Source: an uncultured Butyricicoccus sp. (GTDB taxonomy: Bacteria; Bacillota; Clostridia; Oscillospirales; Butyricicoccaceae). Taken from it: a DNA stretch of 34,891 nucleotides. Positions 17,359 through 25,082 of the stretch are shown one piece after another. The notes under the pieces are model-generated. The model searched no databases and was not told where the DNA came from. It saw only the letters and a program-made list of their open reading frames with translations. The first letter of the stretch is position 1. Every line of letters starts with the position of its first letter. The stretch spans positions 1 to 34,891 of the forward strand of contig CALWUO010000018.1 in the NCBI GenBank assembly GCA_944384745.1, written 5' to 3'. Made by a program: the position numbers and the translations under genes.

Positions 17359-19200
17359 ATGTCAAGTAGATTTGATGAGCTTAAAATAAAAGTGCTTTCA
17401 TTGCCTTATGAACCTGGTGTTTATATTATGAAAAATAAAGCGGGTGAAGTTATATATGTTGGCAAGGCTAAAGCACTAAAAAACCGTGTTTCACAATATT
17501 TTGGAAGTGATACAAGGCATAGCCCAAAAACAAAAGTTATGGTGTCTAATATTTGGGATTTTGAAATTATTGTGACTGAATCAGAATTTGAAGCACTTGT
17601 GCTAGAAAACGCAATGATTAAAAAATATAAGCCTAAATATAATATCTTGCTTAAAGATGATAAGGGCTATCCATTTATTAAGGTTTCTATATCTAAACCA
17701 TTCCCAGAATTTGAAATAGTTTCTGCACCTAAAGCGGACAAAGATAGATATTTTGGACCTTATTTAAGCAGAGGTTCTGCAAAACAGGCGATTGATACTG
17801 TAAGCGAAACACTAAAACTTAAAACATGTAGGCGTGTTTTTCCAAGGGATATAGGCAAAGCACGACCATGTTTAAATAAACATCTAGGGAGATGTATAGC
17901 CCCTTGTACTGGTGATGTGTCACAGCAAGAATATAAAAAACTTATAGATGAGGCAATAGAGCTATTACAGGGGAATGACAAATCTCTTTTAAAAAGCTTA
18001 AATGCACAAATGCATAATTATGCAGAGAATTTAAACTTTGAACGTGCAGCAATAATTAGAGACAGAATAAAAGCTATTGAGTGTTTAAATGAAAAACAAA
18101 AGGTTGTAGCAGGTTCTTTTGCGGATTTAGATGTTGTTGCATTTATGCAAGGGCAGACTAAAGGCTGTGTAGTTGTACTTCATTACCTTGGCGGTTCGTT
18201 ACAAGATAAAGAATATACAATTATAGATGGCACAGGTACAGAGGATACAAGTGAGGTTTTAAGTGCATTTTTAAAACAATATTATTCACTTAGAAAAGTT
18301 GTTCCAAAGACCGTGCTTTTAAACTGTGAAATAGAGGATATACAAATTATAAATCAGTTTTTATCAGCTATTGCAGGTAAAAACATAGTTTTAAGTGTGC
18401 CAAAGCGTGGAAAACGTCACGATTTAGTTAGACTTGCAGAGAAAAACGCAAGTGAGGAAATAGCAAGAACCGAAACAAAAGAACAAAGACATGCAAAATC
18501 ACTTGAGTTACTTCAAAATATAACAGGTGTTAACAAATTGCCTGTATTGCTTGAAAGTTATGATATTTCAAATTTTGCGGGTGCAGATACAGTTGGCTCT
18601 ATGGTTGTTTTTGAGAACGCACATCCAAAACGCAGCAAATACCGTAAATTTAAAATAGAATGTACTGCAAATGGTCAAGATGATTATGGAGCTATGGCAG
18701 AAATGTTAACAAGACGTATTGAAAGATTTAAAGCTGATGATGAAAAGTTCTGTCCACTTCCCGATATGTTTTTAATTGATGGCGGTTTGGGGCATGTAAG
18801 AACAGCTAAAACAGTTTTAGATAAATTTAATATAGATGTGCCATGTTTTGGAATGGTAAAAGATGAACACCATAGAACAAGGGGTTTAGTTTCACCAGAT
18901 TCAAGAGAATTTGGAATTTCAACAATGCCAGCAGTTTTTTCTTTAATTGGTCGAATACAAGAGGAAACTCACAGATTTGCAATAACTTTTAATAGAAATT
19001 TGGGTTCTAAACGTATGAAAACATCAACTCTTGATAAAATTTCTGGAGTTGGAGAAAAACGCAGAAATCAGCTTTTGAAACATTTTAAAACAATAGATGC
19101 TATAAAAAAAGCTGATATAAATGAACTTAAACGCATTGTGCCAGCTAATACAGCACAGGCAATATATGACTTTTTTCATTCAGGAGAAAATAAAACGTGA
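17359..19200 (+). CDS. uvrC: Excinuclease ABC subunit C
   Basis: 613 aa from ATG 17359 (GGAGG at 17350-17354). The longer in-frame ATG 17323 lies inside the upstream terminator and is rejected. Features: GIY-YIG nuclease (GVYIM...IYVGKAK, residues about 15-95) for the 3' cut, the Cys cluster with PCLNKHLGRCIAPC, a UVR domain for UvrB contact (about 200-235), an RNase H-like nuclease (ESYDISNFAGADTVGS; DDYGAM) for the 5' cut, and C-terminal HhH repeats (LDKISGVGEKRR). It makes both incisions in nucleotide-excision repair. Its stop overlaps the rsmD start (GTGA). No separate promoter is obvious. Confidence 0.96.
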   Translation: MSSRFDELKIKVLSLPYEPGVYIMKNKAGEVIYVGKAKALKNRVSQYFGSDTRHSPKTKVMVSNIWDFEIIVTESEFEALVLENAMIKKYKPKYNILLKDDKGYPFIKVSISKPFPEFEIVSAPKADKDRYFGPYLSRGSAKQAIDTVSETLKLKTCRRVFPRDIGKARPCLNKHLGRCIAPCTGDVSQQEYKKLIDEAIELLQGNDKSLLKSLNAQMHNYAENLNFERAAIIRDRIKAIECLNEKQKVVAGSFADLDVVAFMQGQTKGCVVVLHYLGGSLQDKEYTIIDGTGTEDTSEVLSAFLKQYYSLRKVVPKTVLLNCEIEDIQIINQFLSAIAGKNIVLSVPKRGKRHDLVRLAEKNASEEIARTETKEQRHAKSLELLQNITGVNKLPVLLESYDISNFAGADTVGSMVVFENAHPKRSKYRKFKIECTANGQDDYGAMAEMLTRRIERFKADDEKFCPLPDMFLIDGGLGHVRTAKTVLDKFNIDVPCFGMVKDEHHRTRGLVSPDSREFGISTMPAVFSLIGRIQEETHRFAITFNRNLGSKRMKTSTLDKISGVGEKRRNQLLKHFKTIDAIKKADINELKRIVPANTAQAIYDFFHSGENKT

Positions 19201-19748
19201 GAGTAATTTCAGGAAGTGCTAGAGGTTGTAAATTACAGCCTGTACAAGGTATGAACACAAGACCGACAACAGATAGAGTTAAGGAGTCTATTTTTAATAT
19301 AATTCAAATGCATATAAGAGATGCTGTGGTTTTAGATTTATTTGCTGGTACAGGGCAGTTAGGTATAGAAACCCTTAGTCGAGGGGCAAAATTTTGTGAT
19401 TTTGTAGACCATAACAAAAATGCACAACAGGTAATAAAGAAAAATCTTTCTCTAGCTAGGGTTGAGGACAGAGCTAAACTTCACCCAATAAATGCAAATG
19501 AATTTATAAAGCGAGCAAGCAAAAATAAATATAACCTTATCTTGCTAGACCCACCATATGGCGGAAAAATCTTAAATGATGCACTTTTTATGCTGAATGA
19601 GTTTGACATTTTAGCTCCCTCTGGTATAATATTATGCGAAAGTGCTGTGGAGGACGAGATTGTTTCACCTTATAAAGTGGGTAAGGAATATAAATATGGT
19701 GCAACAAAAGTTACAGTGCTTCACCATAAAGACACTTCAGATGTTTGA
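19197..19748 (+). CDS. rsmD: 16S rRNA (guanine966-N2)-methyltransferase RsmD
   Basis: 183 aa starting at GTG 19197, overlapping the uvrC stop by 4 nt. N-terminal MRVISGSARGCKL and RPTTDRVKESIFNI are the RsmD substrate-binding signature. SAM motif I is VLDLFAGTGQLGIE (about 44-57) and the N2-methyltransferase catalytic motif LLDPPYG lies near 115-121. It methylates G966 of 16S rRNA in the 30S subunit. The rsmD-coaD pair is conserved across Firmicutes. Confidence 0.96.
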   Translation: MRVISGSARGCKLQPVQGMNTRPTTDRVKESIFNIIQMHIRDAVVLDLFAGTGQLGIETLSRGAKFCDFVDHNKNAQQVIKKNLSLARVEDRAKLHPINANEFIKRASKNKYNLILLDPPYGGKILNDALFMLNEFDILAPSGIILCESAVEDEIVSPYKVGKEYKYGATKVTVLHHKDTSDV

Positions 19749-19771
19749 TAATAGATATGGAAAATAAAAAT

Positions 19772-20257
19772 ATGAAAATTGCAATTTATCCGGGAAGTTT
19801 TGACCCTGTTACACTTGGTCATTTAGATATTATAAATAGAGCTTCAGCTTTATTTGACAAACTTATAGTTGTGGTTATGCACAATGTATCAAAGAAACCT
19901 ATATTTTCAGTTGAGGAAAGAAAAGAGTTTCTACGCCGTACAACAAAGCATATAAAGGGCGTTGAAATAGATAGTTTTGGCGGTTTGCTTGCAGATTATG
20001 CCGCAAAAAAAGGTGCTTGCACTATTGTTAAAGGTCTAAGGGCGGTTAGCGATTTTGAATATGAGTTTCAAATGGCTCTTACAAACAGAAAATTAAACCC
20101 AGAAGTGGATACCGTGTTTTTAATGACAAGTGCAGAATACATGTATCTTTCATCATCTATGGTTAAGGACATTGCACTGCATGGCGGAAATGTAGCAGAC
20201 TTTGTGCCTGCTGAAATCGAAAGCGAAATTATAGCGAGAATACGAAAGGATGGATAA
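19772..20257 (+). CDS. coaD: Phosphopantetheine adenylyltransferase
   Basis: 161 aa from ATG 19772 (MKIAIYPGSFDPVTLGH). In-frame TTG 19745 and ATG 19757 would add unconserved residues; ATGGAAA at 19757-19763 may serve as the ribosome site. It has the T/HxGH nucleotidyltransferase motif (TLGHLDI), the KGLRAVSDFEYE substrate loop and the SSSMVKDI C-terminal nucleotide motif. It transfers AMP to 4'-phosphopantetheine, the fourth step of CoA synthesis. It follows rsmD closely and precedes a small coiled-coil gene by 5 nt. Confidence 0.95.
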   Translation: MKIAIYPGSFDPVTLGHLDIINRASALFDKLIVVVMHNVSKKPIFSVEERKEFLRRTTKHIKGVEIDSFGGLLADYAAKKGACTIVKGLRAVSDFEYEFQMALTNRKLNPEVDTVFLMTSAEYMYLSSSMVKDIALHGGNVADFVPAEIESEIIARIRKDG

Positions 20258-20262
20258 AGAAA

Positions 20263-20724
20263 ATGGCAGCAGTAGAAGAACTGGTAAACAGCCTATACGA
20301 AATGGTACAAGATGCAGGTGCAGTGCCATTCACAGATAAGTGTATGTTAGAACGTGATAGAGTGCTTGATATGCTCGATGAGCTTAGAGTTTCTCTACCA
20401 GCCGACCTAAAAATGGCACAGGATATAGTTGAAAAACGCAATGAGTTATTAACAGCAGGTAAACGTGAAGCCGATGCTTTAAAACAACAAGCAGAAGACG
20501 CAGCTCGCACACTTATTTCAGAAACTGAAGTTATGAAAGCCGCACAAGCAAAGGCTAAAGAAATTTTAAGTAATGCTGAAATTCAGGCTAGAGAGCTTCG
20601 TAAAGTGGCTAATGAATACTGTGAGGAAACCCTAAAACGCACAGAAGAATCTGTTGCTTTAGGTCTTGCAGAGGTTCAAAAAGCTCGTCAACGCTTTAGA
20701 GATATAGCATCGCAAGCTCTATAA
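20263..20724 (+). CDS. Small coiled-coil protein, ATP-synthase-b-like, function unknown
   Basis: 153 aa, soluble, with no signal or TM segment. ATG 20263 follows AAGGATGG (20246-20253). After a short N-terminal helix (residues 1-45) the protein is a continuous Ala/Glu/Lys/Arg heptad-rich helix (about 45-150), as in DivIVA-type or F-ATPase b-subunit stalks, which is how automatic pipelines tend to name such genes. The proline-containing VPFTDKCMLERDRVLDMLDELR segment recalls the N-terminal region of small Clostridial coiled-coil proteins found after coaD. It is last before a strong terminator and just before the division cluster. A scaffold role is inference only. Confidence 0.8.
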   Translation: MAAVEELVNSLYEMVQDAGAVPFTDKCMLERDRVLDMLDELRVSLPADLKMAQDIVEKRNELLTAGKREADALKQQAEDAARTLISETEVMKAAQAKAKEILSNAEIQARELRKVANEYCEETLKRTEESVALGLAEVQKARQRFRDIASQAL

Positions 20725-20761
20725 AATTATTTAGTGTAATTTGTGTACTTTATATAAAGAG

Positions 20762-20793
20762 CAGGAGACGTTTTAGTTGTCTCCTGTTTTCTT
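20762..20793 (+). terminator. Terminator after the uvrC-coaD operon
   Basis: Stem CAGGAGAC (20762-20769) / GTCTCCTG (20779-20786) with a 9-nt loop, then TTTTCTT. It separates the uvrC operon from the division cluster. Confidence 0.9.
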
Positions 20794-20803
20794 ATATGGA
20801 AAT

Positions 20804-20817
20804 CGAACAACTGTTCG
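20804..20817. promoter_or_regulatory. Candidate LexA/SOS box
   Basis: CGAACAACTGTTCG has perfect CGAAC and GTTCG arms, extending to TCGAAC/GTTCGA, and differs from the Bacillus/Clostridium LexA consensus only in the core. It lies after the terminator and about 80 bp upstream of the best dcw -35. A weaker promoter, GTGACA (20830-20835) with a 19-bp spacer and TAAAAT (20855-20860), starts 12 bp after the box. On the minus strand, TTGTCG-19-TATAAG would place the box in its spacer. The target is unresolved. Confidence 0.5.
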
Positions 20818-20895
20818 ACAAAAGAAAAGTGACAAAATTCGCCTAACTTTGTCTAAAATAGCCTATTTCCATTTCAAAAAAGTTATACACTAGGC

Positions 20896-20924
20896 TTGCA
20901 AAATGATTGTAAAAAGGTTATAAT
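20896..20924 (+). promoter_or_regulatory. Main promoter of the dcw cluster
   Basis: TTGCAA (20896-20901), a 17-bp spacer and TATAAT (20919-20924). The predicted start is near 20931, giving a 90-nt leader to rsmH. The ftsZ promoter uses the same TTGCAA-17 layout. Confidence 0.8.
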
Positions 20925-20931
20925 AGTCTAA

Positions 20932-20959
20932 AGATGTATGGACGTTTGTAAATACATCT
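20932..20959 (+). other. Hairpin at the 5' end of the dcw leader
   Basis: AGATGTAT (20932-20939) pairs with ATACATCT (20952-20959) across a 12-nt loop. It sits at the predicted RNA 5' end, where it could protect the transcript. No T-run follows, so it is not a terminator. Confidence 0.5.
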
Positions 20960-21020
20960 CATTTAAATGTTAGGTTGGCTTTTAATTTATTTTTGTAAAT
21001 TTAGAAATGAGTTTTTATAT

Positions 21021-21965
21021 ATGAATAAAGGTGATTTTCATCATATATCTATCCTGCTTGATGAATGCTTAAATGCACTTGAAATCAAGCCTGATGGAAT
21101 ATATATGGACGCTACATTAGGTGGTGCAGGTCATTCACTTAGAATAGCTCAAAAACTTGATAAGGGCGGTAGACTTATTTGTATAGATAGAGATGATGCC
21201 GCACTTGATAACGCTGAAAAGCGTCTAAAAGATGTGCGTGAACGTGTTACACTTGTTAAAAGCGATTTTCGCAATCTGGATAATGTAATCGGGGATTTAG
21301 GACTTTCAGGTGTTGATGGAATTTTATTTGATTTAGGTGTGTCATCTCCTCAGCTTGATGAGGCAGAGCGTGGGTTTTCTTATATGCAAGATGCACCGCT
21401 TGATATGCGTATGGACAGACAACAAAAGCTCACAGCTTATGATGTTGTAAACGATTTTGAGCAGTCAGAACTCCGCAGAATTTTAATAGAGTATGGTGAA
21501 GAACGTTATGCTTCAAATATTGCTGCGGCTATAATTCGTAATCGTGAGCAAAAACCAATTGAAACCACATCTGAACTTGTGGATATTATTAAAAGTGCCA
21601 TGCCAGCTAAAGCTCTTAGAGAAAAACAACACCCCGCTAAACGCTCATTTCAAGCCATAAGAATTGCTGTAAACGATGAACTGGGTGCAGTTAGAGAGGC
21701 TATGCAAAAGGCAATAGATGCACTAAACCCAAACGGACGACTTGCGGTAATCACTTTCCACTCACTTGAAGACCGCATTGTTAAGGAAACTATGAAAAAA
21801 GCGGCTGAAGGCTGCACATGTCCAAGGGATTTTCCAGTTTGTGTGTGCGGAAATAAGCCGAAAGTAAAACTGATAAGCCGTAAGCCTATTTTGCCTACAC
21901 AAGGCGAAATAGATGAAAATGCAAGAGCTCGCTCGGCAAAACTTAGGGTTTGTCAGAAACTTTAA
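21021..21965 (+). CDS. rsmH: 16S rRNA (cytosine1402-N4)-methyltransferase RsmH (MraW)
   Basis: 314 aa from ATG 21021 (MNKGDFHHISILLDEC). An in-frame ATG at 20967 would add 18 hydrophobic residues not seen in the family. The ribosome site is weak. SAM motif I is MDATLGGAGHS (about 29-39), followed by DLGVSSPQLDEAERGFSYM, PLDMRMD and the CxCP-type CTCPRDFPVCVCG stretch. It methylates C1402 of 16S rRNA. It is the first dcw gene here; mraZ, which usually precedes it, is absent. Confidence 0.96.
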   Translation: MNKGDFHHISILLDECLNALEIKPDGIYMDATLGGAGHSLRIAQKLDKGGRLICIDRDDAALDNAEKRLKDVRERVTLVKSDFRNLDNVIGDLGLSGVDGILFDLGVSSPQLDEAERGFSYMQDAPLDMRMDRQQKLTAYDVVNDFEQSELRRILIEYGEERYASNIAAAIIRNREQKPIETTSELVDIIKSAMPAKALREKQHPAKRSFQAIRIAVNDELGAVREAMQKAIDALNPNGRLAVITFHSLEDRIVKETMKKAAEGCTCPRDFPVCVCGNKPKVKLISRKPILPTQGEIDENARARSAKLRVCQKL

Positions 21966-21998
21966 ACACTCGACTTTTAAGAAAGGGAATGGCTTTAA

Positions 21999-22472
21999 AT
22001 GGATAAGTATAGACGCCCAGCAAATCAGCAGCGGGTTCAGACACCTACTGTTCGTCAGACAGCAAAAACCGCTACTAGAAGGCGTACATCCAGAAGCAAA
22101 CTTCTTCGCATATTATCTTTTCCAAGAGTGATGGCAGCATTAGCCTTGGCATGTTTTTGTATTATAATGCTTTATAGCAATATGCAACTTACACGCCTTA
22201 CAAAGGAAATAGGTGAGCAAAAAACAGCTTTAGAGCAGGTTCAAAGTGAATATGTTTCACTTAAAGCTCGTCAGGAACAGACGTTAAGTATAAGCTATGT
22301 GGAAAATTATGCACAGGACCAACTGGGTATGGTCAAAATGGACCCATCTCAGATTGAATATATTGAAATAACAAAACCGGAAGTTACAGAAGTTTCCGAT
22401 ACAACGAAACTGGGGGACGCAGCTGCAAATCTAATGCGTGGCTTTACTGCTGTATTGGAATATTTGCGATAA
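21999..22472 (+). CDS. ftsL: Cell division protein FtsL
   Basis: 157 aa. A basic cytoplasmic N-terminus (Arg/Lys/Thr-rich, residues 1-42) is followed by a single TM (about 43-62). Next comes a leucine-zipper-like coiled coil (LTRLTKEIGEQKTALEQV), then YAQDQLGMVKMDPSQIEYIE, which is the FtsL/DivIC C-terminal signature. It forms the FtsL-DivIC-DivIB subcomplex that activates septal FtsW/PBP. Position after rsmH and a bitopic plan support the call, since the primary sequence is poorly conserved. AAAGGG lies upstream of the ATG. Confidence 0.88.
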   Translation: MDKYRRPANQQRVQTPTVRQTAKTATRRRTSRSKLLRILSFPRVMAALALACFCIIMLYSNMQLTRLTKEIGEQKTALEQVQSEYVSLKARQEQTLSISYVENYAQDQLGMVKMDPSQIEYIEITKPEVTEVSDTTKLGDAAANLMRGFTAVLEYLR

Positions 22473-22494
22473 GTTGCTGAATAAGATGGTACTG

Positions 22495-22538
22495 CGGGAG
22501 TGAGAGGTGGAAACGCTTCTGACTCCCGTTTATTGTTT
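22495..22538 (+). terminator. Hairpin/possible attenuator between ftsL and the PBP gene
   Basis: A 14-pair imperfect stem: CGGGAGT (22495-22501) / ACTCCCG (22522-22528), one G/G mismatch, then AGAG/TTCT and GTG/CGC closing a GAAA tetraloop (22510-22513). It is followed by TTTATTGTTT. The U-tract is interrupted, so partial termination or mRNA processing is likelier than a full stop. Confidence 0.6.
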
Positions 22539-22588
22539 GTCGAATGTTATGTTATTAAAGTAGATTTCAAATGGAGGAAATTTATTAT

Positions 22589-25060
22589 ATGAACGCCAGA
22601 AAACAAAAAGGCAGTAAACGTCCTAGCCTAATGATGCGTAGTCGTGTATCTGTACTTATAGCTGTGTTGGTATTTCTATGTTTTAGTGTTGTTGCTGTGC
22701 GTCTTTTTTGGATGCAGGTTGTAAGATATGACTATTACAGAGAAAAAGCTTTAAATTTCCAGACTAAAGACAGCATTATTGAGCCTAAACGTGGCACTAT
22801 ATATGATAGAAACTACAAAGTGCTTGCACAATCTGCCTCAACTCAAAAAGTGCTTATCAACCCTAATGGTCTTAGTACATGGGTTAAAAATAAGAATAAT
22901 GAACTTAAAAATCAGGAAGATACAAATGTTGAACTTCTAGTGCTTGAAGAAGTTCAGCAAAAGATTGCTAAGATTTTAAGTGAAAATTTATCACTCTCTT
23001 ATGATAGTGTTTTATCAAAAGTTCAAAGAGTAGACCGCCAATCAATGGAAATTAAAGGTCAAGTAGAACGAGATATAGTTGAAAAAATTACTAAGGAAAT
23101 TGAAGATGCAGGCATTCAAACTGGTGCATACTCATCTGTTTATACAGAACCAGACACCAAACGCTATTATCCTTATGGTTCTTTTGCGTCACAAGTTATT
23201 GGCTTTATTAACAGTAGCGGTCCTGTGGGTGGAGTTGAACTTGAATATAATGACGTTTTATCTGGTACAGCAGGTAGAATTGTACGTGCTCAAAATGTAA
23301 GTAATTCAGATATGCCTTTTGAATATGAACAATATGTTCAGGCTCAAGATGGTGGTTCTATTGTTTTAACAATAGATGAAACTATACAGCATTATCTTGA
23401 AACACATGTAGAAACAGCTCTTACAGATAATCCACAAGCCCGTGGCGGTGTTTCTGGTATTGTAATGGACGTTAAAACAGGTGAAATTTTAGGCATGGTT
23501 AATATGCCAGATTTTGATATAAATGCATATAGCACTATTGAGAAAGATAATTTATACTATAATGAGTTGAAAGCTGAAATTGAGACTTATTTTACTGAAA
23601 ATGGCATAAATGGCGAAGTTAAAGATGAGTATTTATGTGAAGGCAAATGGGCAGGTTTGCCAGAGAGTATGAGCGATGAGCAAAAAACAGAATTAGATGT
23701 GCTTCGTACAGCAAAGTTACAAGCAATGTGGAGAAACCATATTGTTTCTGATACCTATGAACCAGGTTCAACCTTTAAGCTTATGACAGTTGCAACTGCT
23801 CTTGAATCGCAAACAATAAGCAAAGATGATACTTTTGTTTGCAATGGTTCTATGATGGTTGCAGGCTGGAATAAACCTATTAAATGTCATAAAACTTCAG
23901 GTCATGGCACTCAAACTCTTACAGAAGCTCTCATGAACTCTTGTAACGTTGCTATGATGCAAATTGCTTTTAAAACTACACCAACAACATTTTATGAATA
24001 TTTTGAGGCTTTTGGTCTTATTGGTAAAACAGGTATAGACTTACCTGGTGAAACAAATAACACTTCGCTTATATACACACAAAAACAACTAGCCGATACT
24101 CCTTCAAACCTTGCAGTATCATCTTTTGGTCAGGGCTTTAAAGTAACCCCGCTTCAGATGATATCTATGGTTTGTGCTATTGTTGATGATGGCAACCTTA
24201 AAACTCCACATATTGTCCGTCAGATTTTAAATGCTGATGGTTCTGTTCGTGAAACAGTTCAAACTGAAATAGTAAGACAGGTTATTTCTGAGGATACATC
24301 AGAATTTATGCGTCAAGCTATGGAAGCTGTTGTTTCTGATGGTACAGGTAAAAACGCATATGTTGCAGGTTACCGTGTAGGTGGTAAAACAGCAACATCA
24401 GAAATTGAACCAAAAAGAGATTCACAAGGTAAAATAATAGATGTTGAAGATAGATATACAGCATCATTTATTGGTGTTGCACCTATGGACGACCCACAAA
24501 TTGCTGTTTTAGTTGCCATTCATGACCTTCCAGAGAGTGCTCCTCATGGTGGTGGTGCTATTGCTGCCCCAGTAGTAGCTCGAATTTTGGAAGATGTTCT
24601 GCCATATTGGGGCGTTGAACAGAGCTTTGATGAAGATAATGCTGACCGAATTGAAATTCAAGTTCAAAGTGTTATTGGTAAAACTGAAGAAGAAGCTGCA
24701 TCTGTGCTTGAAAACCTTGGCTTTACTTATAAGACTATTGGTGATGGTGATACTATTACCGACCAAGTTCCAAGTGGTGGCGTTAAAATACCAACTGGAA
24801 GTCAAGTTATACTGTATATGGGCGGTGAAAAGAGCACAGAACTTATAACTGTACCTAATGTTCTTGGTGAACACCCAGACACTGCTCAAAGTAGATTGAA
24901 GTCCAATAATCTATATATGCGTAGAACAGGTATTAAGAGCAGCCAAACAAACTCACAAACTCAAGCAACTCAGCAAGACCCAGCCCCAGGAACTCAAGTT
25001 CCTATTGGTACTGTTATTACTGTATCGTTTGAAAACACAACAGGTGTAAGCGACCGTTAA
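22589..25060 (+). CDS. Division/sporulation penicillin-binding protein (SpoVD/FtsI-type) with two PASTA domains
   Basis: 823 aa from ATG 22589. ATG 22571 overlaps the GGAGG site (22573-22577). It is a class B PBP: N-terminal TM (about 20-42), dimerisation domain with EPKRGTIYDRN, and a transpeptidase with the active-site STFK (Ser394) and SCN (451-453). The third motif is KTA (600-602) rather than KTG. Two PASTA domains follow (about 688-745 and 752-815). It cross-links septal peptidoglycan together with FtsW. It is the only PBP in the cluster, so whether it serves vegetative division (FtsI) or spore cortex (SpoVD) is not decided by sequence. An insertion of about 40 residues precedes the STFK motif. 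Confidence 0.92.
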   Translation: MNARKQKGSKRPSLMMRSRVSVLIAVLVFLCFSVVAVRLFWMQVVRYDYYREKALNFQTKDSIIEPKRGTIYDRNYKVLAQSASTQKVLINPNGLSTWVKNKNNELKNQEDTNVELLVLEEVQQKIAKILSENLSLSYDSVLSKVQRVDRQSMEIKGQVERDIVEKITKEIEDAGIQTGAYSSVYTEPDTKRYYPYGSFASQVIGFINSSGPVGGVELEYNDVLSGTAGRIVRAQNVSNSDMPFEYEQYVQAQDGGSIVLTIDETIQHYLETHVETALTDNPQARGGVSGIVMDVKTGEILGMVNMPDFDINAYSTIEKDNLYYNELKAEIETYFTENGINGEVKDEYLCEGKWAGLPESMSDEQKTELDVLRTAKLQAMWRNHIVSDTYEPGSTFKLMTVATALESQTISKDDTFVCNGSMMVAGWNKPIKCHKTSGHGTQTLTEALMNSCNVAMMQIAFKTTPTTFYEYFEAFGLIGKTGIDLPGETNNTSLIYTQKQLADTPSNLAVSSFGQGFKVTPLQMISMVCAIVDDGNLKTPHIVRQILNADGSVRETVQTEIVRQVISEDTSEFMRQAMEAVVSDGTGKNAYVAGYRVGGKTATSEIEPKRDSQGKIIDVEDRYTASFIGVAPMDDPQIAVLVAIHDLPESAPHGGGAIAAPVVARILEDVLPYWGVEQSFDEDNADRIEIQVQSVIGKTEEEAASVLENLGFTYKTIGDGDTITDQVPSGGVKIPTGSQVILYMGGEKSTELITVPNVLGEHPDTAQSRLKSNNLYMRRTGIKSSQTNSQTQATQQDPAPGTQVPIGTVITVSFENTTGVSDR

Positions 25061-25082
25061 AGTATTAAATGAGGTAAATTTT

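Noticed and set aside
20229..20510. 93-codon open frame on the minus strand antisense to the coiled-coil gene.
   Set aside because: Antisense shadow of a well-supported gene, Ser/Ala-rich composition, no ribosome site.
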